NCBI GenBank assembly: GCA_021771575.1
Contig: JAETOX010000001.1
Location: 62,001-126,000 of the forward strand
Direction: 5' to 3'
DNA: 64,000 nucleotides
Origin: Bacteroides sp.
GTDB taxonomy: Bacteria; Bacteroidota; Bacteroidia; Bacteroidales; Marinifilaceae
A program made the translations under genes and the position numbers. The notes below the pieces were generated by a model. It was not told where the DNA came from, made no database searches, and was given only the letters and a program-made list of their open reading frames with translations. Positions 1 through 9,602 of this stretch are shown here, one piece after another. How positions within the stretch are numbered: position 1 is the first letter of the stretch; every line of letters starts with the position of its first letter.

Positions 1-81
1 AGAAGCTCCTTTTTGTAACATTTTCTCCCGCGGACGTTCATCCTCCGCCCAGGAATGGATCGGTAAATATACATCGTTCAT
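1..81 (-). CDS. radC: RadC-family (JAB domain) DNA repair-like protein, N-terminal part only, truncated by window edge
   Basis: Reverse complement of 1-81 reads MNDVYLPIHSWAEDERPREKMLQKGAS, matching the RadC N-terminal motif (I-K-x-W-x-E-D-x-R-P-R-E-K-L...G). Not in the ORF track. Confidence 0.8.
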   Translation of the reverse strand, partial: MNDVYLPIHSWAEDERPREKMLQKGAS

Positions 82-322
82 AATATATTGAAGTTTGCTA
101 TTTGTATTACCGTAATTATCTATTCTCCTCCACTCCGCCAGTATTCCTGCTATGTTTGTTCGAATTACATTCTTAATCTAATATTACGAATATACTACTT
201 TTTTTCTGTTTATAAAATATCATCAACTACTTTTTTTTATTATTTACAAAAATTTATCCACCTCCTCTGCGATATTCCTAAAATATCACAGAGGAGATGG
301 ACAAAAAAATAATCAGATAACT

Positions 323-1903
323 TTATCTCCCCTTATAAGCAATATCTTTGATAAGACCAAAGCCAGTATACGTCTCACCGAATGGAATCAGTTCTGCGGC
401 AAACTCGGGTACCTCATAGAACCGCAAACAGCCTTCACTACCGGTCGCTGCTCCGGACTTGGCAGAGCCAACTGCCAGCCGGTATTGATAGTCTTTAATG
501 GCGTCCGGATATTTATTCCCCAAATCAGGAAGTTTATGGAATTTCAGCATGGAAATGCTTTCACCGGACAATGTGAGTACTCGTTTTGCCGAACGGGTCG
601 CCATATCGTATAGGTACACATCACTGCCATTGTTGTAAATCAGGAAAGGAAGGGTAGGATGGAAAGCATAACAAGTCGCATTCGCCAACCCCGGTGCCGT
701 AGTGGCATCAATGTCGATGTAAGACGTTTGTAAGGGCGAAGATTGATATTGCCCTGTCGTAATGCCGTATATGCTATACTGCCCCGAAGCATCTTTCATC
801 AAAGCGAACACCAACCCATTCCCTTGCCTTGTACCTGCCATATAGATCATGTCTTTCCCGGTTTTCCAATCAAAAAGTTTTTCCTCGGCTTCAGGGTCTT
901 TCGGATCGAACAAATACCTCATCCCATTCACCAGTCCATAAGCATACGACAAGAAATATTTGAATCTCTTATTGGTTTTGTCATACAAGACCCCGTTATA
1001 ACCGTTAGTTTGCCATCGGAATCCTATAAAAGGTGCCATTTTGTAAGTCGGTTCGGTTAAAGGCACATCAACATTAATTTTCACATCGTACACTGAATTT
1101 CCGGAAGCTCTATGGTAAACATCTCCCTCAGCAGTAATCACCACACAACTGTAATTTACATCTTCAGCAATAATGATATCGTCCGTTTTACGTATAAACT
1201 CAACTCCCCGCGGGTCACTGTAATCCGTACGGCTGAAACTTCCGTTATAGGAAAAACACCGATGACTTCCCTCTTCGGTGTAAAGATTCAGGTAAGGAGT
1301 ACTCCCCGTATAGACCATATTGCTTTGCATGTACATTTGAATAGCGCCATGCGACTCCGGCAGAAAATCCAGAATATCCCTCGAAACAACCATCCGCTCG
1401 CCGATTTCGCCAATCATATCAACCCTAACTTTACGCCCTTCATCTTCACACAATACCAACCAACCTTTAGTTAAAGCAGTCGATACTTCCAGTTTAAACT
1501 CGGCGGTAGTAACAATATTTGTCCGCAAATCCTTCACCTTGAACCAAGCGACATAATTACCAGGGTCTATCTCTGCCATAACATTCAAATCTTTTACCAT
1601 AGCAGAATCCAGCAATCTCGGTGTCAGAAAATCACCTCCTGCCGCTTTGTTATAATAATAAGCAAATTCATAATTGGGATCGTCGGCACTAATTTCCCCG
1701 TCAAATTTCGAAATAACAGTGGGCGACAATACCAGATGCTCTGATTTATACAATGCTGCTACCGGCTCTTCCGGAATACCGGTGATGGTCAGTTCGTCGA
1801 TTTCCCTGTAATCGTAATTTCCTTCATCGTCATAACAGGAAAATAAACCGAAAGCGAGGCATAACAATAATATAACGTTGTATTTCATAATCATTTCATT
1901 CAT
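323..1903 (-). CDS. PKD-like family lipoprotein (locus A)
   Basis: Lipoprotein signal (LFSC); paralogous to 49278-50837 and 61461-62963, sharing N-terminal 'GNYDYREIDELTITGIP' and 'GWLVLCEDEG' motifs; sits in a SusC/SusD cassette. Confidence 0.8.
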   Translation of the reverse strand: MNEMIMKYNVILLLCLAFGLFSCYDDEGNYDYREIDELTITGIPEEPVAALYKSEHLVLSPTVISKFDGEISADDPNYEFAYYYNKAAGGDFLTPRLLDSAMVKDLNVMAEIDPGNYVAWFKVKDLRTNIVTTAEFKLEVSTALTKGWLVLCEDEGRKVRVDMIGEIGERMVVSRDILDFLPESHGAIQMYMQSNMVYTGSTPYLNLYTEEGSHRCFSYNGSFSRTDYSDPRGVEFIRKTDDIIIAEDVNYSCVVITAEGDVYHRASGNSVYDVKINVDVPLTEPTYKMAPFIGFRWQTNGYNGVLYDKTNKRFKYFLSYAYGLVNGMRYLFDPKDPEAEEKLFDWKTGKDMIYMAGTRQGNGLVFALMKDASGQYSIYGITTGQYQSSPLQTSYIDIDATTAPGLANATCYAFHPTLPFLIYNNGSDVYLYDMATRSAKRVLTLSGESISMLKFHKLPDLGNKYPDAIKDYQYRLAVGSAKSGAATGSEGCLRFYEVPEFAAELIPFGETYTGFGLIKDIAYKGR

Positions 1904-2704
1904 TTATTCATATGCACTATAATCAACCAGATAATCGCCAGCCAATTGCATCAGCGAACCGTCGAGTTCCCGCACCGGATTGCCTTCATCAGCCTTTTTT
2001 TGCAATTCGATTTGTGCAAACATGGCTAAAGTGGCGTTTATAGAATATAAATTTTTCCGGGAAAACTCCGAATAACTCCATCCCATCATGGTGAGCAAAA
2101 AATTCAGCTTCGCATGAGAATACACACCTAATGTCTTGAGACAATAGAAACTCCACGTCCACGGCTCCTCGAATACCAAAGAATACCGGATAGTAATTTG
2201 TTGTGTGTTAATAGTATCGTTGCCTGCCATAAGGGTTTTGATATAAGGTTTGAAGTATTGGTTTTCTTCTAGTCCCAAAGTGATATATCGGATGACACCA
2301 TCCTGCAACTCATCCGTCTTTTTGATTTTTACCTTTAAATAAGTCATCGCTTCACCCCCCGGCATGATCAGTTCTTCGGGTAAAGTAAAATCCTTTCCCT
2401 CCTCGACGGTACCTCCTATAGCTTTTACAACAAAAGGACGATCCTCCGTAGAAACTTCACCGAACAAACGCACCGGAATACTGACCTGTGTGTAATCGCC
2501 TGTTACGCTTGCTAAAGAGAAGTCGTTTGTAGTATCCCTGTAATTGTATGTGACTGAACTACCAGAATGGGAACTCGAATTATAATAAGCGAAATAAATT
2601 CCCGAAGTACCGTCGGGCTCTCCTTCGTAGTAAATCGCTTCATTTTCCCCGCAACCAACGAACAGCAAGGAATAAACTATGATAAGTAGTAATAGTTTTT
2701 TCAT
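1904..2704 (-). CDS. DUF4843-like lipoprotein (locus A)
   Basis: Lipoprotein signal (FVGC); 'IYF' plus 'RPFVVKAI...VEEGKDF' pattern shared with 50847-51590 and 62975-63700. Confidence 0.75.
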   Translation of the reverse strand: MKKLLLLIIVYSLLFVGCGENEAIYYEGEPDGTSGIYFAYYNSSSHSGSSVTYNYRDTTNDFSLASVTGDYTQVSIPVRLFGEVSTEDRPFVVKAIGGTVEEGKDFTLPEELIMPGGEAMTYLKVKIKKTDELQDGVIRYITLGLEENQYFKPYIKTLMAGNDTINTQQITIRYSLVFEEPWTWSFYCLKTLGVYSHAKLNFLLTMMGWSYSEFSRKNLYSINATLAMFAQIELQKKADEGNPVRELDGSLMQLAGDYLVDYSAYE

Positions 2705-2710
2705 GACATA

Positions 2711-4171
2711 TTAATTTCTATATTTGATTTCACTGTCCGGCAACTGCGGAATATAATAACTGCTACTCATATTCAAGAAAGAATTACTAGACCCTGATTG
2801 AATTTTAGATGTATTCATGCGCTTGTAATAGAACCAGAGTTGTCCTTCGCACAGGAATTCTTTGGCGTACTCCTTTACTAATTCGTCATTCAGTCCTGTT
2901 GTTACTTGTGTTTGATTTCCTCGTCTCAAGCGATGTTTGTTCAAGTAATCATATTTTGCCTGTTCATCGGTAGCACACTCAGCAGCAATTAGATACATCT
3001 CACTCACACGAATTAGTGGCATCAATTTACCATATACGAGATCAGTGTTTCCAAGTTTTCGAAATCGCACATTCATCAGCAGTTCTGCTTCTCCCGGACT
3101 ATTGGAAACCTCCCACCAAGAGTAGCGGTAGTCGCTCAAAACGTCATCTCCGAACAGGTTTTGTACCCGCTGTGCGGCAGGAATCAATTTGAAGGAGGTA
3201 TTGGCATTGGATGCATTGAAGTAAGTGTCGTAAAGATTATTCTTGTCTTCATTCAACAAGGAGAAAAGCACCTCTGATGAAAACGAACGGTCTGGATTGG
3301 AAAAATCGGTGGCGGCACTACGCGTAACCGAAGGATAGAGGACATCTGCCTGGGGATTGTCAATAATCATCCGGGCATATTTTAATGCTTCCGTCGGATT
3401 GCCCGCCCATAGATATACCCGGGCTTTCAACGCCACCACAGCATGATAGTTCAGCCGTAATCCCCGAAAACGATAGGTATTTCCGTCATTGTCACGATCA
3501 TTGTCATTGATCGACATCAGCATTCCTTCGCTTACTGCGGGGTCCCATTCCTTCAATATTTTCTCGGCCTCGGTCAGATCCGTCAGAACCTTTTGAATCA
3601 ACTCACTGCCTGTCAATAGCTCAGACGCAGTTACAGAAGTCGTTTCTTTGTAAGGAATAGCCTTCGCGTCGAGATTCGACGTCATCGGACCAAACATCCT
3701 TAACAGATCGAAATGCAGAAATGCCCGCAAAGCCAAGGCTTCCGCTTTGATCAAATAATACTGCTTGTCATTCAACACTTCGCCCCGACGCTCTTCCGCA
3801 TTTTTCAGGATATTATTGCAATCGAGAATTTGTTTGTAAGCTTCATTCCAGTAGGTTTGTAGCTGGAGTTTCACATTGTCTGTATGGTAAGCATGTTGTG
3901 ACAGGTTGTAAAATGCCGTCTGATTGGAAGTCACATTATAGCGTTGCGCCATAATTTCTACCCCTTGAGTGGTCATGAATCCTCCATATAAATTAGGACT
4001 AAGCAGTTCGGTATACACCCCGTTCAGTGCTCCCCAGAATCCGCTGACCCGGGAAAACACCCGTTCTTCTGCAATACGGTCGGACGGTTGGATATCAAGC
4101 CAGCTGTTGCAAGCCGTGCACAACAGGAGACCCACCACGATGCCGCTTGTGTATTTGAATATTTGTTTCAT
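2711..4171 (-). CDS. RagB/SusD family nutrient-uptake outer membrane lipoprotein (locus A)
   Basis: SusD-type N-terminus (CNSWLDIQPSDRI), 'ALRAFLHFDLLRMFGP' motif, located directly after SusC. Confidence 0.93.
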   Translation of the reverse strand: MKQIFKYTSGIVVGLLLCTACNSWLDIQPSDRIAEERVFSRVSGFWGALNGVYTELLSPNLYGGFMTTQGVEIMAQRYNVTSNQTAFYNLSQHAYHTDNVKLQLQTYWNEAYKQILDCNNILKNAEERRGEVLNDKQYYLIKAEALALRAFLHFDLLRMFGPMTSNLDAKAIPYKETTSVTASELLTGSELIQKVLTDLTEAEKILKEWDPAVSEGMLMSINDNDRDNDGNTYRFRGLRLNYHAVVALKARVYLWAGNPTEALKYARMIIDNPQADVLYPSVTRSAATDFSNPDRSFSSEVLFSLLNEDKNNLYDTYFNASNANTSFKLIPAAQRVQNLFGDDVLSDYRYSWWEVSNSPGEAELLMNVRFRKLGNTDLVYGKLMPLIRVSEMYLIAAECATDEQAKYDYLNKHRLRRGNQTQVTTGLNDELVKEYAKEFLCEGQLWFYYKRMNTSKIQSGSSNSFLNMSSSYYIPQLPDSEIKYRN

Positions 4172-4189
4172 GGTAATTCGGATTAATGG

Positions 4190-7100
4190 TTAAAATGATG
4201 CGGATATGGATAACGAAAACGACCTCGCGAACGGATATTCCGTACCCCGTTCCGTCTTGATGGAAGAGATTTTGAACACTTCGTTCATGTAGGCATTCAG
4301 CCGCAAAGCTTTGAGCCCGAATTTTGCAATCGCAGCCTGGTCAAACTCATAGCCCACCCGGAAAGACTCTAACGATAAAGTGTTGTCATCCTCCACGAAA
4401 CGCGACGACATTTGTGTCGAACCGTTCAAGTTAATGGCTTTGTATTGAGCATGGTCACCCGGTTCTTTCCAGCGGTCGTAATAAGCCCGTTTATCCTGAT
4501 TGTTGTTCAGTCCGGCAGCAGTAATGTTCTCAACCTTATTGAACAGCGAGTTATTGAACATCTGCCCGCCATACCGGTACCTGAAATCAAAATTCACACT
4601 AAATCCCTTGTAAGTAAAGGAAGTACCGAATACTCCTTCAATTTTAGGCCGGTCTGTACCCACCTTCACCTCATCCAAGTAACTAAAATCGTAGGTATAG
4701 GAGCCATCCTTCTTAATAAAGATTTCTTTTCCCGTGGCAGGGTCGATGCCAGCAGAACGTACCGCCCAAAGGTCATCGGGACTGGCTCCGTCATAATAAC
4801 GTTTGAGATTGGTGTTCCGTCCTTCTTCATTGAATTTGTCCAAAGAGTTACCAATCTTGTCGTACTTAGATTTCTGTGTCCGGAAGTTGTACCGTAGCGA
4901 CCAGATGATTCTATCGTGCGGACGATAAATCGGAGAAACAGTGAGCGAACCATTAAAGCCGTTCGACCGTTGCTCGCCAATATTGGTCAGTACCGAAGTT
5001 ACTCCGACAGAGGACGGTACACCGATGGAAGCCAAGACCGGATCGGTATTTTTATCGTAGTAATCCAAGGTAAACGATAGTCGATTTTGAAGTAGTGTCA
5101 CATCGATACCAATGTTTTTATCCAAGGTTACTTGCCATTTCAAATCAGGATTTCCCAAAGCATATAAATTGACTGCCTGATCAAAATAGTTCCGCTGCCG
5201 GTTATTGAAATTGTAAGTCGTAATACTCTGATAGGAAGCAAAACTCTGGTTACCCGGATTACCGACAGAAGCCCGGATTTTGAACATTTGGAACAAATCG
5301 GTATGATCAGCTATGAAAGATTCGTTATGCAGGTTCCACGCTAAACCAAAGGACCAGGTATTCGAATGCTGACGGTTGCTTCCGAAAACGGAAGAGCCGT
5401 TCATACGCCAGGTCACATCCATTAAATATTTACTGTTATAGGCATACCCACCGTTCAGGTATACACTCATCGCTCTCGACCTGCTGTCACTATAAGAAGC
5501 TTTGCCATTTTCCGGATAGCTATTGGCAAATGCCGGAGTGTCGTAATTTCCTTTGGGAAAGCCGATAACTGAATAACCGTTACTCTCGGACTGCGAACTG
5601 GAAAAATTAGCACCACCCACTAAATTTACCCGGTGTTTTTCTGCGATAACAGCTCCGTAGATGGCAGAAAATTCCCCATCATAGTTAAAGCGTTTAGTAT
5701 TGCCATAAATCAGCGATCCTTTCTTTAGCTCTTCCGTCCTCTCATATCGGGTATCCTCGGGTGAAGTGAAGGTATCTGCTTCATCGGTGGTCCGCGTCAA
5801 TCCAATACGTCCTCTAAGTTTCAACGCTTGCAACGGATTATACTCCACTGCAAAATTATCCGTAATACCTAACGACCTTTTCAGAGCCCGACTATTCAGA
5901 CTGGCATTCCACAACGGATTAGGAGCTTCTATATAACCTTCCACATATTCCAGCCATTTTTCTACTTGCCCGTCTACCCGCTTTTCATAGTAAGGATTGG
6001 CAGCAGCATAAGCAGAAAAGCTCACCACCGGATCACCCGAATTAGATAGATTCACCGTCAGTTTATTGCTGAATTGTAATTTACCTCTGCGATACAACAA
6101 ATCCAGATTACCGCTGAATACATTCTTCTTCGAATCTTTCATCACACCGGTTACCCCATTGTAGCTTAAACCGAACCCATAACGCATGTGCTCATCTCCA
6201 CCCTCAGCATAAAGGTTATGACGATGATTAAAACCCACCCGCAGGGGTTCCGACAGCCAGTATGTATCCACCCCACGTGCCACCGAACGCAGGTGGTTGT
6301 TATGCAACTCCTGGAGCTTTTCTCCTTGCTCAAAAGTTCCTCCGAATGGGCTTACCTTATAGCGATTGGAATATTCCTCAAATGCCACTTTTTCACTAGA
6401 ATTCATCAAATTGTAGCTGGAAAGATCCGGCACCTGAAAATTAAAGTTACCCGAATAAGTTACCCGTAATTGCCCCTGAGCCGGCGTTTTTGTCTCCACC
6501 ACAACTACACCGTTCGCAGCTTTAGAACCGTAAATTGCCGTTGAAGCGGCATCTTTTAGTATGGTAATAGAAGCCACCCGGTCCATATCTAAATCTACAA
6601 TGGTTTGAAGAGTGGTTTCGAAACCATCCAAAATAAACAAGGGTTGGTTGGGGTCGGCTTCCAATTCTTCCCGCATCCCGATAATGCTCGTTTTCCCCCG
6701 GATTTCAATATCGGGCAGCCGATTGGGGTCGGCCCCCCATTCGTTACTTTCTATGATAGCAAACGCCGGATCGAGGCTCTTTAAACTTTGCAGGATGTTC
6801 TGATTACCGACCTCTTTCAACTTTTCAGCAGTAAAAGTGGACGCCGAACCGGTAAAATCACTCCTTTTTCGTTCGTAAATACCAGTCACGACCACTTCAT
6901 CCATTGCAGTCGATTCCTCTTCCATGATTACCTGTAAAGGCTGACGATCTTCCACTACAACGACTTTCGTTTTCATCCCGATAAAGGAAAACACCAATTT
7001 AACACGGGGCATTTCGGGTATAGAAATCGAGAATTCCCCCTGAGCATCGGTAGTCACCCCTCTGTTAGTCCCCTCCAATATAATTGTAACGCCGGGCAAA

Positions 7101-7288
7101 ACACTCCCCGCTTTGTCTTTTACCGTTCCGGAATACGTTACCAATTTTTGAGGATTTTCCTGCTTCATTGTTTGCTGTGCACACACTTGCGTAGAGAATA
7201 AGGGAATACACCCAACTACGCAACAATAAAAGATAACCTGTTTTACACAAGACCTCCAGCCAATGTCAAAATCTCCATTTTTTTTCAT
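4190..7288 (-). CDS. SusC/RagA family TonB-linked outer membrane protein (locus A, no STN domain)
   Basis: Carboxypeptidase-regulatory-like domain (YSGTVKDKAGSVLPGVTIILEGTNRGVTTDAQGEF), TonB plug with ILKDAASTAIYGSKAANGVVVVETK, terminal beta-barrel. Confidence 0.96.
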   Translation of the reverse strand: MKKNGDFDIGWRSCVKQVIFYCCVVGCIPLFSTQVCAQQTMKQENPQKLVTYSGTVKDKAGSVLPGVTIILEGTNRGVTTDAQGEFSISIPEMPRVKLVFSFIGMKTKVVVVEDRQPLQVIMEEESTAMDEVVVTGIYERKRSDFTGSASTFTAEKLKEVGNQNILQSLKSLDPAFAIIESNEWGADPNRLPDIEIRGKTSIIGMREELEADPNQPLFILDGFETTLQTIVDLDMDRVASITILKDAASTAIYGSKAANGVVVVETKTPAQGQLRVTYSGNFNFQVPDLSSYNLMNSSEKVAFEEYSNRYKVSPFGGTFEQGEKLQELHNNHLRSVARGVDTYWLSEPLRVGFNHRHNLYAEGGDEHMRYGFGLSYNGVTGVMKDSKKNVFSGNLDLLYRRGKLQFSNKLTVNLSNSGDPVVSFSAYAAANPYYEKRVDGQVEKWLEYVEGYIEAPNPLWNASLNSRALKRSLGITDNFAVEYNPLQALKLRGRIGLTRTTDEADTFTSPEDTRYERTEELKKGSLIYGNTKRFNYDGEFSAIYGAVIAEKHRVNLVGGANFSSSQSESNGYSVIGFPKGNYDTPAFANSYPENGKASYSDSRSRAMSVYLNGGYAYNSKYLMDVTWRMNGSSVFGSNRQHSNTWSFGLAWNLHNESFIADHTDLFQMFKIRASVGNPGNQSFASYQSITTYNFNNRQRNYFDQAVNLYALGNPDLKWQVTLDKNIGIDVTLLQNRLSFTLDYYDKNTDPVLASIGVPSSVGVTSVLTNIGEQRSNGFNGSLTVSPIYRPHDRIIWSLRYNFRTQKSKYDKIGNSLDKFNEEGRNTNLKRYYDGASPDDLWAVRSAGIDPATGKEIFIKKDGSYTYDFSYLDEVKVGTDRPKIEGVFGTSFTYKGFSVNFDFRYRYGGQMFNNSLFNKVENITAAGLNNNQDKRAYYDRWKEPGDHAQYKAINLNGSTQMSSRFVEDDNTLSLESFRVGYEFDQAAIAKFGLKALRLNAYMNEVFKISSIKTERGTEYPFARSFSLSISASF

Positions 7289-7328
7289 ACTGTCATGTTT
7301 TTTGAGTAATACATAATTTGACTTGGTC

Positions 7329-7346
7329 CTCTCTTCTTAAGAGATA
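7329..7346. repeat. Left arm of an 18-bp perfect inverted repeat (ctctcttcttaagagata)
   Basis: Exact reverse complement at 7512-7529; extends inward to 22/24 matches. Confidence 0.95.
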
Positions 7347-7358
7347 CAAGATTCTTTG

Positions 7359-7366
7359 CAAAAGTA
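7359..7366 (-). promoter_or_regulatory. Putative Bacteroidetes -7 element (TACTTTTG) oriented toward susC of locus A
   Basis: Reverse strand TACTTTTG fits TANNTTTG; no canonical -33 TTTG at 19-21 nt spacing. Confidence 0.45.
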
Positions 7367-7511
7367 TGTAAAATATTGACAAAATATACTATATATAAAT
7401 AAAAAATTATTTATCTCAGTTTACACTATTTAAAAATCTCGTCTTTTGTTTATTAATTTCTGATTTTTATATAAGTAACATGCTGTTATTCATATATATC
7501 ATTTGATCTGT

Positions 7512-7529
7512 TATCTCTTAAGAAGAGAG
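7512..7529. repeat. Right arm of the 18-bp inverted repeat (tatctcttaagaagagag)
   Basis: Exact reverse complement of 7329-7346. Confidence 0.95.
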
Positions 7530-7553
7530 TAGGTTTTTACTAAATAATTTTCA

Positions 7554-8771
7554 TTATAAATCATTTATAATAAATGAATTAGCCCTATCAATAAGAGAAT
7601 ATTCCAAAGATTTTAAATAAATTTGTGTTGTCGCTTCCGAATCATGTCCCATTCCTTCACTGATAACCGATATTGGAATATTTTTACTTTTGGCAATGCT
7701 TGCCCAAGAATGGCGGGCAACATAAGTTGTCAATGGTAACCGCAAACCGATAAGCTTCGAAATTCGTTTCAAATAAAAATTAACTGTATACAACTTACTT
7801 TTATACTGTTTCCGCATTTTGTCAGTCTCCAGAGTCGTGATTATAGGTAGAAGGAAAGGAGTATCCAAAGTTGCAAAACCATATTTATCCACTATATCTT
7901 GCATACATTTTTCCCATTTGATGAAAAGTTGCTGACCAGTTTTTCGTCGCCGGTAACTCAAAATTCCATTTTTAATGTCACTTTTCTTCAAATATGCCAT
8001 ATCAATAAACGACATTCCCCGAGTATAAAAACTGAATAAAAAAATATCACGGGCAAAATCCAAACCGGAGTAAAGCATCAGATCTAATTCTTTTATCCGG
8101 CGTATATGTTCGATAGTTAAAGCACGTTTTACAGTTTTGTCTACTCCGGTGTACACATATTTGAATGGATTACATTGTATGATCATTTCTTTCTCTACTG
8201 CCCGGTTATATACAGCCCGTAAAATACGCATATAAAAAGATACAGTGTTCATAACCACTCCTCTTGCTTTCAGGTAAGCTTCATATTCAAGCATCAGATC
8301 GGTATTGATATCCTCCAATAAAAGATCTTTATGCCCTTGAAAGTGTAAAAAACTATGAAGTGCTGCAATATATGTTTCCATTGTTCTTTGTCTATTCAAG
8401 CGTTTTAATTGTAAAATGATGCTTTCCATAAAGCTAAAGAAGGACTGTTCATGCGAAGAATCCCGAAATTTCCGAATAATATCATCCGCCGTATACTCAT
8501 CACGGCACTTACTTTCAAGTGAAGAAACGCTTTTTTTTAATTGCCGGAGATCACGTTCAATATTGGCCTGAAGAGAAATTAAGTAATTACACCGCTGTTT
8601 ATTGGCAGAGGCCACAATGATCCTTGCTTTTTCTTTGTCCCACTCATTTATAAAAATACGGTAATCTGTTTTTAGTTGACGCACTATACGTTTCCGGATG
8701 ATTTGATAATAAATTGTACCTAGCTTTCCATGAACAGAAGAAGGGCGGAATTTTACTTTAATCGATGACAT
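7554..8771 (-). CDS. Tyrosine-type site-specific recombinase/integrase (Bacteroidetes Tsr/invertase type)
   Basis: SAM-like N-terminal domain; catalytic-type residues FYTRGMSFIDMAYL (Arg), RRKTGQ (Lys), YVARHSWAS (Arg), GHDSEATTQIYLKS (His, Tyr). Confidence 0.92.
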   Translation of the reverse strand: MSSIKVKFRPSSVHGKLGTIYYQIIRKRIVRQLKTDYRIFINEWDKEKARIIVASANKQRCNYLISLQANIERDLRQLKKSVSSLESKCRDEYTADDIIRKFRDSSHEQSFFSFMESIILQLKRLNRQRTMETYIAALHSFLHFQGHKDLLLEDINTDLMLEYEAYLKARGVVMNTVSFYMRILRAVYNRAVEKEMIIQCNPFKYVYTGVDKTVKRALTIEHIRRIKELDLMLYSGLDFARDIFLFSFYTRGMSFIDMAYLKKSDIKNGILSYRRRKTGQQLFIKWEKCMQDIVDKYGFATLDTPFLLPIITTLETDKMRKQYKSKLYTVNFYLKRISKLIGLRLPLTTYVARHSWASIAKSKNIPISVISEGMGHDSEATTQIYLKSLEYSLIDRANSFIINDL

Positions 8772-8955
8772 TTATCTGAATTTTAAGTTAATATTTTTTC
8801 AAAGCTCTTTTTTCCTGAAGTCGAAAATACTCTCTCCCAATATTTTGAGACCAGCATGATAGGTATGTTTACAGGGAGAAGAAGTCGAGCGGAATTATTG
8901 GTCAGACACATAAATTTACTGTGGTTTACAGTAAACTTTTTTCAGAGTAATACAA

Positions 8956-8991
8956 GGGGGGCGATGGGATTGGGATGGGGTTGGGCTGGGG
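8956..8991 (+). other. G-run array, potential G-quadruplex
   Basis: GGGGGG-cgat-GGG-att-GGG-at-GGGG-tt-GGG-ct-GGGG: six runs of at least 3 G with loops of 2-4 nt. Confidence 0.65.
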
Positions 8992-9118
8992 ATTCGCTAC
9001 CTCAACTCCGTTGAAGAAACGCTACAGAAGCGCTTCAAAAGCAGTTGGCGATACGTCTACAACGCTTGCGCAGCGCTTCTGATACGGCCCGAAAGTAGCG
9101 AATCCCCGGCCCAACCCC
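8977..9118. repeat. Inverted-repeat element with 24-bp arms (23/24 match) and nested internal stem
   Basis: Arms ggggttgggctggggattcgctac (8977-9000) and gtagcgaatccccggcccaacccc (9095-9118); nested agaagcgct/agcgcttct inside. Confidence 0.85.
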
Positions 9119-9225
9119 AGTAGAACCCCTACCTCTATACAGGAAAATGACAAAAAGAATAACTAACAAAGAAAGGAGATGAGTTTTCACTCATCTCCCA
9201 TATATGGATTTGTAGGACAAACGAA

Positions 9226-9477
9226 TTACAGCTTATTTACGTGCAAAGCTAATTTGGATTTGAGGTTGGCAGCTTTGTTATCGTGGATAACATTTTTCTT
9301 TGCCAACTTATCCAACATTGCAACCACTTTCGGCAATAATTCTACAGCTACTGTTTTATCAGTCGTCATACGCAATTTTTTTACCGCATTCCGAGTGGTT
9401 TTTGCATAATAACGGTTACTTGCTCTTTTAGTTGCAGTTTGTCTAATTCTTTTTTCTGATGATTTATGATTTGCCAT
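9226..9477 (-). CDS. rpsT: 30S ribosomal protein S20
   Basis: [35 protein letters not shown] is a typical S20 N-terminus. Confidence 0.96.
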   Translation of the reverse strand: MANHKSSEKRIRQTATKRASNRYYAKTTRNAVKKLRMTTDKTVAVELLPKVVAMLDKLAKKNVIHDNKAANLKSKLALHVNKL

Positions 9478-9509
9478 CTCTACAAATATAAAAATTCAAC
9501 TTCTTGATG

Positions 9510-9581
9510 TAGTCCGTACGAGAATCGAACTCGTGTTACAAGAATGAAAATCTTGCGTCCTAACCCCTAGACGAACGGACC
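9510..9581 (-). tRNA. tRNA-Glu (anticodon TTC)
   Basis: Reverse complement GGTCCGTTCGTCTAGGGGTTAGGACGCAAGATTTTCATTCTTGTAACACGAGTTCGATTCTCGTACGGACTA folds as a cloverleaf; anticodon loop TTTTCAT. Confidence 0.95.
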
Positions 9582-9602
9582 ATGTTTTTTCAAAATTTTA
9601 AG

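Noticed and set aside
88-312. 74-aa ORF between radC and locus A
   Set aside because: AT-rich, I/Y/F-rich sequence without recognisable domain or ribosome-binding context.
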